The notes: generated by a model from the sequence alone, not told the origin. Shown: positions 1-9,543, numbered from the stretch's first letter. The stretch: DNA of 36,015 bases from an uncultured Saprospiraceae bacterium (GCA_938007965.1 CALLMH010000072.1:1-36015), one strand, 5' to 3'. Numbers and translations are program-made.

Positions 1-217
1 AATAGTACTAATTGGATTTAATATACAATGTTAATTGTTTTAATATTGTACGATTTAAGTATAATATTTTATAAAAACAAAATAAAACAATACAAATAAT
101 TGTTTAAGTCTTTAAGGGGAGTATTATTAAAATACCCTAAACTTTGAATAAAAACTTCATACAAAAGGAAATAAATAAAGGTGTTGGGAGAGGAATAATG
201 AAGGGCTATATAAATAA

Positions 218-242
218 GGATATTCAGATCTACTGAATATCC
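218..242 (-). terminator. Hairpin after the polysaccharide operon, possible terminator
   Basis: A perfect inverted repeat, GGATATTCAG / CTGAATATCC with a 5-nt loop, lies 16 nt past the stop of the FkbM methyltransferase gene. On the minus strand it is followed by the AU-rich stretch TTATTTATAT rather than a clean U run, so it may be a weak terminator or an mRNA 3'-end stabiliser. It suggests that the operon ends here. No gene is evident between it and the left window edge. Confidence 0.5.
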
Positions 243-258
243 AAATTTACGGATTTCC

Positions 259-1170
259 CTACTTAAATATAACATTGGTCGAATCAATTTTCTCTTTTTC
301 TAGATAGTTCGAGACGTGATTGACAGGTAAGAGTGATCCATCAACTAGAATTACATAGGGAGTGTAATCTAATCTGAGTAAGAATTGTTCCGCGCGCTGA
401 TGCATTTCATTTCCTCGGCTTTCAGATAGATACTCCATTGCAATTATGGTGCGGTATTGGTTCAGGTACTTTTCCATTCCTTTTAATACTGCGAATTCTG
501 CGCCCTCCACATCTATCTTTATAAATGAAGGTTTTATATTATGCCTCTTCAGTAAAAAGTCATCTAATTTTATAGCCTGTATAGTGATTTCCTTTGGTTT
601 GTACTTCAGAAACCATTCTTCGCCTTTATACTGCCCTACGAATAGTGAATTGTATTCGGAGTATAGATTAGGAAATTCGTAGAAAGTCATTTCTTGTTCT
701 TGGTCAGAAACAGCATAATTAAAAGAAGTTATATTATTTGTTTTTGTGGCGTTTTGTTCGAGAACTCTATATGTTACAGGACTCGCCTCTATAGAATAGA
801 CTTTCCCATTCTCTCCCACTATCTGAGAAGCAAGTAATGAAAAATAGCCATAATGAGCTCCTACATCGAGATAAACATCTTCTTTTTTGATGGTATTGAT
901 CATATATCTAGCCAATGATATCTCAGAAGAATGAGACTTTCCACCTGTAAGAAATATATCAGTACTAGATGGTATTAATAAATCCATCTCAACGTCAAAA
1001 AATGTTTTACTTTTAGTTAGTATGTCTTTTTTATTTTGGCTGTAGATCAGTTTTCTATGAAGGATTGCATATAAATATTTTATTGGTGAATTTACCAATC
1101 TACCTATTTTGGACTTATTAGCTATTTGTTCGACTTTGTCAAGTTGGGACAGCAGTTCATTCTGATTCAT
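259..1170 (-). CDS. FkbM-family SAM-dependent methyltransferase
   Basis: Predicted cytoplasmic methyltransferase of 303 aa, likely O-methylating a sugar of the surface polysaccharide. The Rossmann motif I is visible as LDVGAHYGYFS (residues 101-111), followed by the acidic loop SIEAS (126-130) and the FkbM signature IKIDVEGAEFAVLKGM (about 217-232), where D220 and E222 sit at the active-site edge. Family length is usually 200-300 aa. The ATG start lies inside the end of the upstream O-antigen ligase gene (14-nt overlap), which suggests translational coupling, and the gene is last in the operon. FkbM enzymes methylate varied substrates, so the acceptor cannot be read from sequence; a glycan is inferred from the neighbours. 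Confidence 0.88.
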   Translation of the reverse strand: MNQNELLSQLDKVEQIANKSKIGRLVNSPIKYLYAILHRKLIYSQNKKDILTKSKTFFDVEMDLLIPSSTDIFLTGGKSHSSEISLARYMINTIKKEDVYLDVGAHYGYFSLLASQIVGENGKVYSIEASPVTYRVLEQNATKTNNITSFNYAVSDQEQEMTFYEFPNLYSEYNSLFVGQYKGEEWFLKYKPKEITIQAIKLDDFLLKRHNIKPSFIKIDVEGAEFAVLKGMEKYLNQYRTIIAMEYLSESRGNEMHQRAEQFLLRLDYTPYVILVDGSLLPVNHVSNYLEKEKIDSTNVIFK

Positions 1171-2608
1171 AGTCGATTGATTTTATCGTATTCGAGTCAT
1201 AAATGACAATTATGGAGGCACATAAAAAAAAGAAAGGACCTACTTTGTCGATCTCAATCAGATCATTGATAAGACATAAAGTACAGATAACAACAATACT
1301 TAAAGTGGCTGCCATTATATAGTTTTGCTCTTTAGAGTTTTTGAGTTTATGGTATACTTTCTCTCCATATAAAATAATAGAAAAGACGAGTCCCATGAAT
1401 ATTATTAACCCAATAACTCCCTGCTCTACGAGTGTCATCAAATAATAGCTATGAATACCTGATTTTTCTGGATTGTCACTTACGTATGTTTCAAAACTAC
1501 TCACAGTATACTTAGTATAGTGATTATAAAAACTACCAGGACCAAAACCAATGATGGGTTTTTCCTTGATCATTTGTCCACCTGCTACCCATCTATATAC
1601 CCGCTCCATGGTAGATATATCCTCCATTTTCATAGTAGCTTCTAAGATATTATCAAAGCTTGTGTGTGCTATAGTCTTTTCAAAATCTGGAGCATAATCC
1701 AAATATTTATTATTGGTTACCAAATGAGTCGATAGTAAGACAGCGAGGATGCAAGCTGATATAATGGCAAGTTTCGCAAGTCTAAACTTGATGATAAAAT
1801 ATGTGCCTATAGCGATTATAATACACCCTTGTGCCGCTCTAGTATATGAGAAGTATGTAGCGATTACAAACAAGAGCACCACGGCTGTCATCCATCTTTT
1901 ATTATTGATATTTTTAAGATTGTCTCTGAACGCCCATAAGAATGGTAAAACAATCACCAAGATCGAGGAATAGCTGACGTGATTTCTGAATATTGGACGA
2001 ACTACATGGTGCGAACCTTTGAATGTGAATCCATCTAGCGCATGCCTTGTCAAAACGATGATGACCGCAATGGACAAGAACACGGCCAATATTTTTACTA
2101 TTTTTTCTATTACCGATATATCTTTTACCATATGAAAAGAGAAAAAGAAAAAAGGTATGACGTACCACATCTTAGCTAGAAAGAATTTGTAGGAAACGAT
2201 AGGAGACTGAGAAAATAGAGAAGTAAAAAACATCCATACCAGATGTAATATCAAGAAGCAACTAATGGGATGATATAGATGTTGCAGGGATATTTTATCT
2301 ATTCTACTGAGAAAAACTATAATGGCTATTGCAGTGAGGCCGAGCATCATGGGCTCGGTAGGGAGGTCTATACCGATACTGCCGAAATAAAATTCGATAG
2401 AAAAAGGAAGTGTGACCCAAAACCCATAATAAAGAATACGATAGTCATTGATAACCGCCAAAAGGGCAAAAATGCCGACGGGTATCAGCGCTAAGAAATA
2501 ATTCTCCTTTGACACTGCCACGAAAGAAAAAAATACAATCAATGCACCTATAGCAAAGAACATATTCTTTTTTGAATTTGATTTCTCTATGAATTTATTT
2601 GCCAGCAT
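1157..2608 (-). CDS. O-antigen ligase / Wzy_C-family polymerase, membrane protein
   Basis: Polytopic inner-membrane protein of 483 aa with about 12 hydrophobic segments. It would either transfer lipid-linked polysaccharide to an acceptor (WaaL-like) or polymerise repeat units (Wzy-like); the two share the Wzy_C fold and cannot be separated here. The large periplasmic loop lies at about residues 300-385 and carries ERVYRW (R336), the IGFGPGSF turn (about 353-360) and the family motif HSYYLMTLVEQGVIG (H386 onward), with another conserved-type Arg at R257 (SYTRAAQG). It overlaps the upstream Wzz-like gene by 14 nt and the downstream FkbM gene by 14 nt. The neighbours, a flippase and a chain-length regulator, point to the Wzx/Wzy route. 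Confidence 0.85.
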   Translation of the reverse strand: MLANKFIEKSNSKKNMFFAIGALIVFFSFVAVSKENYFLALIPVGIFALLAVINDYRILYYGFWVTLPFSIEFYFGSIGIDLPTEPMMLGLTAIAIIVFLSRIDKISLQHLYHPISCFLILHLVWMFFTSLFSQSPIVSYKFFLAKMWYVIPFFFFSFHMVKDISVIEKIVKILAVFLSIAVIIVLTRHALDGFTFKGSHHVVRPIFRNHVSYSSILVIVLPFLWAFRDNLKNINNKRWMTAVVLLFVIATYFSYTRAAQGCIIIAIGTYFIIKFRLAKLAIISACILAVLLSTHLVTNNKYLDYAPDFEKTIAHTSFDNILEATMKMEDISTMERVYRWVAGGQMIKEKPIIGFGPGSFYNHYTKYTVSSFETYVSDNPEKSGIHSYYLMTLVEQGVIGLIIFMGLVFSIILYGEKVYHKLKNSKEQNYIMAATLSIVVICTLCLINDLIEIDKVGPFFFLCASIIVIYDSNTIKSIDYESE

Positions 2609-3698
2609 AGATTTTTCGCCAATCGATTTCTTTAGTTCCTTCTATCAGTAATACACCCAAACAGCTCAATACAAAAGCCAACATAGTAAGTCCCAAAACG
2701 ATCATCATTCGCTTAGGTCTAGTTTTTTCAAATGGAACAGTTTCCTTCTCCACAATATGAAGCGTAGTAAATGATCTATTATAACTCGAAACCAATTTTT
2801 TAAGTCGTTCTCTTTCTAATGCGATCTCTGCTATTCCTTTATTTTGAGATGTTTCCAATTGTCTGATAGGCAAGACTCCTTTATTAAAAACCTTGATTAG
2901 GCTATCTGTTGTTGTTATCTTATTTCTTAAGCCCTCGATCTTAGCGGTTTCTTTATTAATACTGTCTTTATTTAATCTATATTGTTTCATGGCCCTTACT
3001 TTGGCTTCTTTTTCAGCCAGCTCACTTACGGCTTCGGTCATCATAGTTGAGTAGGAGCTTGCTTGATCGTAGCTTTCGGTAATTTTATATTTACTTTTCA
3101 ATGTAGCCAGTGAATCCCCATTTACAAATAAACTTTCAACTTGATTTTTAATACCTTCCTCTAAAGATTTTATAGTAAGAAATTGACTTTTCTTTATAAG
3201 GCTTTGTGCTGTTTCGTCTATTTTAATCCTTATATCTCTCACCATATCTCTAGCCATATTTGGATCAGTATCTTCTACACTGATCATCAGGGCATCGAAT
3301 TTCGTTTTAGTAGTCTTATACAACTTGTTAAAATGTAACGCTAATTTTGCCTTTCCCTTGAGGCTGCTTGTATCAATATCATAGTGATTAGAAAGATCGT
3401 ATTTTTGAATGATGTAGTTTTTTATCGTACCACTATTTGCGATTGAGAAGAGTCTGTCTAGATCTTCGCCTGTTCCATAAGTATAAAACGTCTTTTGAGC
3501 CCCACCTATAGGATCAGGATTAGCCAATGTAGGACTGGCCGCATATACTATCGCACTAGATGTGTAATAGTTGGGCATGAGTAAAGAGCCTACAACGCTC
3601 AGTAGACCAACTAAGCCAGTTACAATAAATATGCGTTTTTTCCATTTGGCCAATGTTTCTAGCACCTGGATAAGACTATAATCACTATTCATTTTCAA
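2595..3698 (-). CDS. Wzz-type polysaccharide chain-length determinant
   Basis: Inner-membrane polysaccharide co-polymerase of 367 aa that would set glycan chain length or couple export. A cytoplasmic N-terminus leads into transmembrane segment 1 (about residues 23-42), a long periplasmic region rich in helix and likely coiled coil (about 150-300), the proline-bearing PFEKTRPKR element, and transmembrane segment 2 (about 331-352), giving the two-helix Wzz topology. The protein stops about 15 residues after the second helix, so it has no fused tyrosine autokinase domain (unlike Wzc) and no kinase gene is adjacent. The stop overlaps the ligase start by 14 nt, and 51 nt separate this gene from the flippase upstream. 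Confidence 0.82.
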   Translation of the reverse strand: MKMNSDYSLIQVLETLAKWKKRIFIVTGLVGLLSVVGSLLMPNYYTSSAIVYAASPTLANPDPIGGAQKTFYTYGTGEDLDRLFSIANSGTIKNYIIQKYDLSNHYDIDTSSLKGKAKLALHFNKLYKTTKTKFDALMISVEDTDPNMARDMVRDIRIKIDETAQSLIKKSQFLTIKSLEEGIKNQVESLFVNGDSLATLKSKYKITESYDQASSYSTMMTEAVSELAEKEAKVRAMKQYRLNKDSINKETAKIEGLRNKITTTDSLIKVFNKGVLPIRQLETSQNKGIAEIALERERLKKLVSSYNRSFTTLHIVEKETVPFEKTRPKRMMIVLGLTMLAFVLSCLGVLLIEGTKEIDWRKIYAGK

Positions 3699-3749
3699 TT
3701 ATCTTATTTGCTTTTTGACGTACAAATTATCACGCCTAACGAGATAGTT

Positions 3750-5201
3750 TTAAGTTGGATTTTTCTTCGACGCTAAACCAATAATCACTTGAATGTCGAC
3801 TAACCTTATAAGTAACGCTGCTATTAACGAAATGCATATACTTATAACAACTCTAATTATCCAATTCAATGGTAAATATGCATAAATACTGCCAAAAATA
3901 ACTACACAAAACAAACCAAAAGCAAGAACAATATAGAGCAAGCGCCTATTAATTTTTATTTTCATTATTGTAACTACCAAAATTATCTGTCCAATAGTCA
4001 TCAGTGCTTGTGTGATTAAGGTCGCCTTTGCTGCACCAAGTGCTTGCTGGTGTGGAATAAGGTAATAATTTAAAGCAAAATTTAAAAGTACACCCCCAAT
4101 CAGAAGGATATTGAGTTTCTTTAGATTATTATTAGCGACTAACAGACTCCCAAAGATATACGAAATCGAAAGCGCTATAAAACTAAGCATAAGATACAAC
4201 ATGATGTCTCCGTAATATCGAGTAGCGTCAGGATGTGCCCAGTTCATGATTTCATATCGGTATGTAATCGTCGCTGCGGCACATATGAAGGTTACCAACA
4301 CCATTAGCCTAAGTCCTACATCGATCAAATCTTGAATGATCTTATGTGTTTTGATATTAGATGCGTACATAGGTAGTAACAATGCGGCAAATAAATACCC
4401 TATCATATTCAATGCATCTAGAAATCGATATCCATATTCATAGATTCCTGACTCACGACCTCCATCATCTAAGATATGCTCTAGCATCACAGAATCCATC
4501 CGAGTATATGCTGACATTGTCAATAATATCAACGCATATGGAGCACTCCACTTCAGTAACTTCTTAGTATAATCCCAAGAAAAAGAAAGTCCTATCGTTC
4601 CTAGATGTTTGTAAAGTACCCCTAATGCTACGATACACGATATCCCAAAAGCAACCATCTGTCCATAAGCTAGCCATATAATCTGGAAATTCTCACGAAA
4701 TGGAGATACCCATGATAGTACCCCAAGGATAATCAGCATCAGTACTTTATCTATAGTGGATAGAATACTGTCGATTCTATATTTTCCTATACTGGCTATA
4801 TTAGTCCGAAGATATATAAACATGGTACTCAGAAATAGATTCCCCGTGACGACCATCATCAATGGCAGCAAAGAAGGGTCGAATCCCGCAAAGACAAAAT
4901 ACCCAATAGCTAATCCAAAATAAATAATCCCGAGTATCATTTTTAATCCTAATATCCTTGGCAGATGAAAGCCTAACTGATCTGGATGCTTAGCGATGTT
5001 TTGAGAATTGAATGACTGTATCCCCGGCTCATGGACAAACTGTAGTAAAAATGCAATATTAAAAAGCACCTTATACATTCCATACTCATTTACCCCAACT
5101 ATATTCTGTATGTGGAGATCTACTCCGAACAGATACAGCGGCTTGATCAAAAAATTGATACCAAGTAAGAATATGATATTTAGAAGGAATTCTTTTTTCA
5201 T
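3750..5201 (-). CDS. Polysaccharide flippase (Wzx / MATE-like, MOP superfamily)
   Basis: Membrane protein of 483 aa with about 14 predicted transmembrane helices in the pattern of MOP-superfamily lipid-linked oligosaccharide flippases, which move undecaprenyl-linked repeat units to the periplasmic face. It starts with a short basic N-terminus (MKKEF) and goes straight into helix 1. The Wzx family has few invariant residues, so assignment rests on topology, length and context, with a chain-length regulator and Wzy_C protein directly downstream. It is the first gene of the operon; a perfect -7 box sits only 8 nt before its ATG. No glycosyltransferases are present in the operon inside this window, so they must be encoded elsewhere. 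Confidence 0.82.
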   Translation of the reverse strand: MKKEFLLNIIFLLGINFLIKPLYLFGVDLHIQNIVGVNEYGMYKVLFNIAFLLQFVHEPGIQSFNSQNIAKHPDQLGFHLPRILGLKMILGIIYFGLAIGYFVFAGFDPSLLPLMMVVTGNLFLSTMFIYLRTNIASIGKYRIDSILSTIDKVLMLIILGVLSWVSPFRENFQIIWLAYGQMVAFGISCIVALGVLYKHLGTIGLSFSWDYTKKLLKWSAPYALILLTMSAYTRMDSVMLEHILDDGGRESGIYEYGYRFLDALNMIGYLFAALLLPMYASNIKTHKIIQDLIDVGLRLMVLVTFICAAATITYRYEIMNWAHPDATRYYGDIMLYLMLSFIALSISYIFGSLLVANNNLKKLNILLIGGVLLNFALNYYLIPHQQALGAAKATLITQALMTIGQIILVVTIMKIKINRRLLYIVLAFGLFCVVIFGSIYAYLPLNWIIRVVISICISLIAALLIRLVDIQVIIGLASKKNPT

Positions 5202-5209
5202 CTGAAGTC

Positions 5210-5217
5210 CAAAGATA
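5210..5217 (-). promoter_or_regulatory. Bacteroidota -7 box for the polysaccharide operon
   Basis: TATCTTTG on the minus strand matches TAnnTTTG exactly and lies 8 nt before the flippase ATG. I see no good -33 TTG at the usual spacing. If it is used, the mRNA would have only a few nucleotides of leader. Confidence 0.45.
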
Positions 5218-5255
5218 GTAGGATTTTGTATTGTTAGATCTTAATGCGAAAAAGC

Positions 5256-5285
5256 AAAAAGGCGCCTTTGATAAGACGCCTCCTT
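5256..5285 (-). terminator. Intrinsic terminator of ileS
   Basis: On the minus strand a 9-bp stem, AAGGAGGCG with CGCCTTTTT, contains two G-U pairs and has a 12-nt loop; the descending arm itself ends in a U run. It lies 38 nt past the ileS stop and ahead of the flippase promoter, which separates the two transcription units. Confidence 0.75.
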
Positions 5286-5322
5286 CTACTTTTTATAATT
5301 ACGATTTTGAAAAAAGCGATGT

Positions 5323-8300
5323 TTACACTTTTACCACATCGATCATTATCTCTTTTCCTTCGAGCAATTCTACTTTTTCGCCAGTAGATAGATCGTCTAC
5401 AGCCGTTATACTGTCTGCCAATACTTCATTACAAATGTAATCACTAAATGAATCCAGTGACCTCGCTATCTGTTCGGTAGATGATACTTTTACATGGATT
5501 CTATCTACGATATTAAGATCGTTAGATTTTCGCAGATTTTGGATTCTATTGACGAGTTCTCTAGCTGTACCTTCTGAGATTAGTGCTTCATTCAGTTGTA
5601 CGTCTAGCGCTACAGTGAGACCTTTGTCACTCGCCACTTGCCATCCAGGTATATCTTCTGATATGATCTCTATATCTGCGAGTGTAAGGTCATAAGTAGT
5701 TCCATTGAGATCGAGCGTATAGCTGTTCGTCTTTTCGATTTCAGAGATAGTCGCTTGGTCGAATCCTGATATCACAGCTCCTCCGGCTTTCATATTTGGT
5801 CCTAGCATCCTACCTAGCGTCTTGAAATTTGGTTTTGCTTTTTTCTTGATTATTCCATCGGTATCAGAGATATATTCTATATGCTTTACGTTTACTTCGG
5901 CTAGTATCAGATCTTTTACCGCTTCTACTTGCTCTTGGAACAATGGATCTAAGACCGGCAACATGATCTTCTGCAGCGGCTGTCTTACCCTCAGATTATC
6001 TTTTTTACGGAGCGATAGTACGAGAGAGCAAATTCGCTGAGCATAGTCCATCCGCTCTTCTAGTTTCTTATCAATTGCCGCTTCATCAGATTCTGGAAAC
6101 ATCGCCAGATGGACAGATTCGTGAGGCTCGATATTTGTCGCCCCATTTAAGTTTTGGTATAACCAATCTGCAAAAAATGGTGCCACAGGAGCCATCATTT
6201 TTGAGATCGTAATCATACATTCGTACAGTGTCTGATAAGCTGCTACTTTATCCGCTTCATACTCACCTTTCCAGAATCTCCTTCTACACAGTCTCACGTA
6301 CCAGTTAGAAAGGTGTTCGTCTACGAAGTTCTGTATTTTACGCGTTGCTATCGTAGGTTCGTAGTTGGCATAATCTGCTTCTACGTCTTTCTTGAGAGTG
6401 TTCAATAGTGAGATCACCCACCTATCTATCTCTGGTCTATCTGCCAATGGGACGCTATCTTGCTCAAATGCGAAGCCATCAATATTAGCATATAGAGAGA
6501 AGAAAGAATATGTATTGTACAGAGTACCGAAAAACTTACGCTGTACTTCTTGGATGCCATCTATATCGAATTTGAGATTATCCCATGGGCTAGCATTTGA
6601 GATCATATACCATCTAGTGGCATCTGCACCATACTTACCGATGGTCTCGAATGGATCTATAGTGTTGCCTAGTCTTTTTGACATTTTTACACCGTCCTTG
6701 GCCAATACTAGTCCATTAGACACTACGTTTTTGTAAGCTACCTTGTCGAATACCATGGTCGCGATAGCGTGTAGAGTAAAAAACCAACCTCTAGTCTGAT
6801 CTACACCTTCTGCAATGAAATCCGCCGGGTAGTTTTTCTCAAAGTGATCTTTGTTTTCGAATGGATAATGAAGCTGCGCATATGGCATAGAACCAGAATC
6901 AAACCATACATCTATAAGATCTAATTCTCGGGTCAGTTTCGCACCAGAATCACTCACGAGGACTACATCATCGATATAAGGCCTGTGCAAGTCTTCAGGT
7001 GTCTTTTGATTCAGTCCTAATTTTTCATTAGCGAGGGCGATTTCGTTTGTCAATTCCTTTATAGAACCAACGCACTTCTCTACGGTGCCATCTTCAGATC
7101 TCCAGACGGGCAGAGGGATACCCCAATATCTTGACCTTGATAGATTCCAATCTTGTAGATTCTCTAGCCAATTTCCGAATCTTTTTTCTCCAGTATGACT
7201 TGGCTTCCAGTTGATGGTCTTATTGAGTTCGATCATTCTCTCTTTCGACGCAGTCGTCCTTACGAACCAGCTGTCGAGAGGGTAGTAAAGTACCGGCTTA
7301 TCTGTCCTCCAGCAATGTGGGTAACTGTGTACATACTTCTCTACTTTGAATGCCTTGTTATCTTCTTTCAGTTTGATGGCAATGTCTACATCTACTGATC
7401 TTTCTGGAGCTTCTCCTTTCGGGTAATATTCGTTTTTTACGAATTTCCCTCCTACCTCTGGCAGCTCAGCTCGGAATTCTCCTTTAAGGTTCACTAATGG
7501 AACAGGATTATCATTTTCATCAAGCACTAGTAATGGTGGAACTTCTGGAACCGCTTTTTTGGCCACCATAGCATCATCCGCACCGAATGTAGGTGCAGTA
7601 TGTACTACTCCTGTCCCATCTTCAGTAGTTACGAAGTCCCCACCGATGACTCGGAATGCATGTTCTGCGTTTTTGTACGGTAGCGCATAATCGAGTAGCT
7701 GCTTGTATCTGATTCCTATTAGATCAGAACCTTTTATCTCTGTCGTCAGTAGATATGGAATCTTTTTGTCTCCTTTATTATATTTAGATAATTCTTCTTC
7801 TGATTCTACAGCGGTGAATTTTCCACTGAATTGTTTTCCCACGAGCGCTTTGGCAAGGATCACTTGATTCGGTAAGTGAGTATATTGATTATAAGACTTG
7901 ACCAATACATAGTCGATCTTTGGTCCTACAGTTAGTGCAGTATTTGATGGAAGTGTCCACGGAGTAGTGGTCCATGCTAAGATTTGGATATCTCCTTTGC
8001 CTTGCAATGCTGGAGGAAGTGTGTCCATTATCGTTTCGAATTGGGCAGTCACTGTAGTATCCGTTACATCTTGATAGCATCCTGGCTGATTCAGCTCATG
8101 CGAACTAAGTCCTGTCCCTGCAGCGGGCGAGTAGGGCTGTATTGAGTAGCCTTTGTATAAGTAATCTTTATTATGCAGTTGTTTGAGTAGCCACCATACG
8201 GATTCGATATAGTTATTTTCGAATGTGATATATGGATCATTTAGATCTACCCAATAGCCCATTTTTTTGGTGATATCATCCCAGACATCTTTGTACTGCA

Positions 8301-8676
8301 TCACAGTCTCACGGCACTTTTGATTGTATTCTTCGATCGTGATTGTTTTTCCGATATCTTCTTTGGTTATACCTAGTTTTTTTTCAACAGATAGCTCTAC
8401 AGGAAGACCATGGGTGTCCCATCCGCCTTTACGTTCTACACGCTTACCTTTCATGGTTTGGAATCTACAGAATAGATCCTTTACCGTACGCCCCATTACG
8501 TGATGTATACCAGGCATACCATTTGCGGAGGGAGGCCCTTCGTAAAACACAAATGAATTATCCTTTGATCTTTCGTTTACACTCTTGTCGAAGATGCTAT
8601 TCTCTGACCAAAATTCAGCGATTGATTTATCTATTTCTGGAAGGTTGAGACCTTTATATTCTTTGTACTTGCCCAT
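5323..8676 (-). CDS. ileS: Isoleucyl-tRNA synthetase, type 2 (IleRS2-like) with GIHH signature
   Basis: Charges tRNA-Ile with isoleucine in the cytoplasm. At 1117 aa it is longer than the E. coli-type enzyme and I see no C-terminal zinc-binding Cys cluster, which fits type 2 (eukaryote-like) IleRS. Visible motifs: FYEGPPSANG (residues 44-53), the ATP-binding signature as GIHH (56-59) where the family norm is HxGH, GGWDTHGLPVE (84-94), the editing domain with AWTTTPWTLPSN and DGTGVVHTAPTFGADD, DVWFDSGS, and KMSKR (664-668). The KMSKR form, rather than KMSKS, also agrees with type 2. Type 2 enzymes are typically resistant to mupirocin, so intrinsic resistance is inferred. The gene is flanked by its own terminator and by that of rnhB, so it looks monocistronic. 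Confidence 0.96.
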   Translation of the reverse strand: MGKYKEYKGLNLPEIDKSIAEFWSENSIFDKSVNERSKDNSFVFYEGPPSANGMPGIHHVMGRTVKDLFCRFQTMKGKRVERKGGWDTHGLPVELSVEKKLGITKEDIGKTITIEEYNQKCRETVMQYKDVWDDITKKMGYWVDLNDPYITFENNYIESVWWLLKQLHNKDYLYKGYSIQPYSPAAGTGLSSHELNQPGCYQDVTDTTVTAQFETIMDTLPPALQGKGDIQILAWTTTPWTLPSNTALTVGPKIDYVLVKSYNQYTHLPNQVILAKALVGKQFSGKFTAVESEEELSKYNKGDKKIPYLLTTEIKGSDLIGIRYKQLLDYALPYKNAEHAFRVIGGDFVTTEDGTGVVHTAPTFGADDAMVAKKAVPEVPPLLVLDENDNPVPLVNLKGEFRAELPEVGGKFVKNEYYPKGEAPERSVDVDIAIKLKEDNKAFKVEKYVHSYPHCWRTDKPVLYYPLDSWFVRTTASKERMIELNKTINWKPSHTGEKRFGNWLENLQDWNLSRSRYWGIPLPVWRSEDGTVEKCVGSIKELTNEIALANEKLGLNQKTPEDLHRPYIDDVVLVSDSGAKLTRELDLIDVWFDSGSMPYAQLHYPFENKDHFEKNYPADFIAEGVDQTRGWFFTLHAIATMVFDKVAYKNVVSNGLVLAKDGVKMSKRLGNTIDPFETIGKYGADATRWYMISNASPWDNLKFDIDGIQEVQRKFFGTLYNTYSFFSLYANIDGFAFEQDSVPLADRPEIDRWVISLLNTLKKDVEADYANYEPTIATRKIQNFVDEHLSNWYVRLCRRRFWKGEYEADKVAAYQTLYECMITISKMMAPVAPFFADWLYQNLNGATNIEPHESVHLAMFPESDEAAIDKKLEERMDYAQRICSLVLSLRKKDNLRVRQPLQKIMLPVLDPLFQEQVEAVKDLILAEVNVKHIEYISDTDGIIKKKAKPNFKTLGRMLGPNMKAGGAVISGFDQATISEIEKTNSYTLDLNGTTYDLTLADIEIISEDIPGWQVASDKGLTVALDVQLNEALISEGTARELVNRIQNLRKSNDLNIVDRIHVKVSSTEQIARSLDSFSDYICNEVLADSITAVDDLSTGEKVELLEGKEIMIDVVKV

Positions 8677-8708
8677 GGGTTGTATCTCTTTCTATATAAA
8701 TAAGTGTG

Positions 8709-8716
8709 CAAAAATA
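8709..8716 (-). promoter_or_regulatory. Possible -7 box of ileS
   Basis: TATTTTTG on the minus strand fits TAnnTTTG, 32 nt before the ileS ATG. It overlaps the U tract of the preceding rnhB terminator, so the match could be a by-product of that AT-rich run. No convincing -33 element is visible. Confidence 0.3.
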
Positions 8717-8752
8717 AAAAAAGCCCTGACAGATTACGATCTGTCAGAGCTT
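8714..8752 (-). terminator. Intrinsic terminator of rnhB
   Basis: A 14-bp stem (8721-8734 with 8739-8752) around the tetraloop CGTA is followed on the minus strand by a U run. The only imperfect position is a G-U pair in the minus-strand RNA but a C-A mismatch in the plus-strand RNA, which supports minus-strand function. It lies about 140 nt past the rnhB stop. Confidence 0.85.
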
Positions 8753-8895
8753 TATAAAATATAAGTTTGTTACTCTATCACAGATCGTGCGAAGAGCTAA
8801 TAATTATTATTGATATATTAAATGTACTTAACATGATGTAAAGATATGAATATTATTACAAATAGGAATCAATGTATGGTGAAATGCGCCTCACC

Positions 8896-9543
8896 TCACT
8901 CTAACGCTTTAGGCACAATGGTATCTAGGCCCTTTCCATCTTCTGGAGCCAACAGTCGAAAAGTCATTCTATGCAGAGCGCAAGGGCCATACTCAGCTAT
9001 TGCAGAGCGGTGGGATTTTGTGGGGTATCCCATGTTTTGTTCCCAGCCATAGTAGGGATACTTTTTATGTTGTCTTTCCATATAATCATCCCGATAGGTT
9101 TTTGCAAGGATCGAAGCTGCTGCGATTGAGGTATATTTTCCATCACCTTTGATGATACATTTGTGTGGAATTCCTTTATATGGATTAAATCTATTGCCAT
9201 CAATCAAGAGCATCTGAGGCACCGTTTCCAATTTCCTGACCGCTCGATGCATAGCTTTGAAGGATGCATTGAGGATATTGTACCTATCTATTTCTTTGGG
9301 AGATAGTCTGGCTACGGACCAGCTTATGGCCTCTTTTTCTATGATTGGTCTTAGTTCGTACCGTTGGGCTTTTGTGGTAAGTTTACTGTCTTTGAGGAGG
9401 GGATGATAGAAGTCATGCGGCAAGATCACAGCTGCTGCATAGACAGGACCAGCCAAGCATCCTCGACCTGCTTCATCACATCCCGCCTCGACCAGCGCAG
9501 GGTTGAGATAATTAAGGAGCGTATTATGTTTTTTAGAAGCCAT
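8896..9543 (-). CDS. rnhB: Ribonuclease HII
   Basis: Cytoplasmic endonuclease that cuts the RNA strand of RNA-DNA hybrids and removes single ribonucleotides from DNA. The 215-aa length is typical. The four catalytic carboxylates are visible: D23 and E24 in the motif CDEAGRG, D115 in LLIDGN, and D134 in [14 protein letters not shown]; the following SILAKTYRD and [16 protein letters not shown] segments are family hallmarks. The ATG start gives a short N-terminal extension of about 18 residues before the first strand, which is normal. It is transcribed toward ileS but a strong terminator stands between them. Confidence 0.96.
   Translation of the reverse strand: MASKKHNTLLNYLNPALVEAGCDEAGRGCLAGPVYAAAVILPHDFYHPLLKDSKLTTKAQRYELRPIIEKEAISWSVARLSPKEIDRYNILNASFKAMHRAVRKLETVPQMLLIDGNRFNPYKGIPHKCIIKGDGKYTSIAAASILAKTYRDDYMERQHKKYPYYGWEQNMGYPTKSHRSAIAEYGPCALHRMTFRLLAPEDGKGLDTIVPKALE

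Noticed and set aside
69-287. A 72-codon minus-strand frame at the left edge
   Set aside because: It overlaps the 3' end of the FkbM gene and the hairpin, is full of Tyr, Ile and Leu as expected from AT-rich DNA, and shows no family features.
6392-6736. A 114-codon plus-strand frame
   Set aside because: It lies antisense inside ileS, whose protein is fully supported here.
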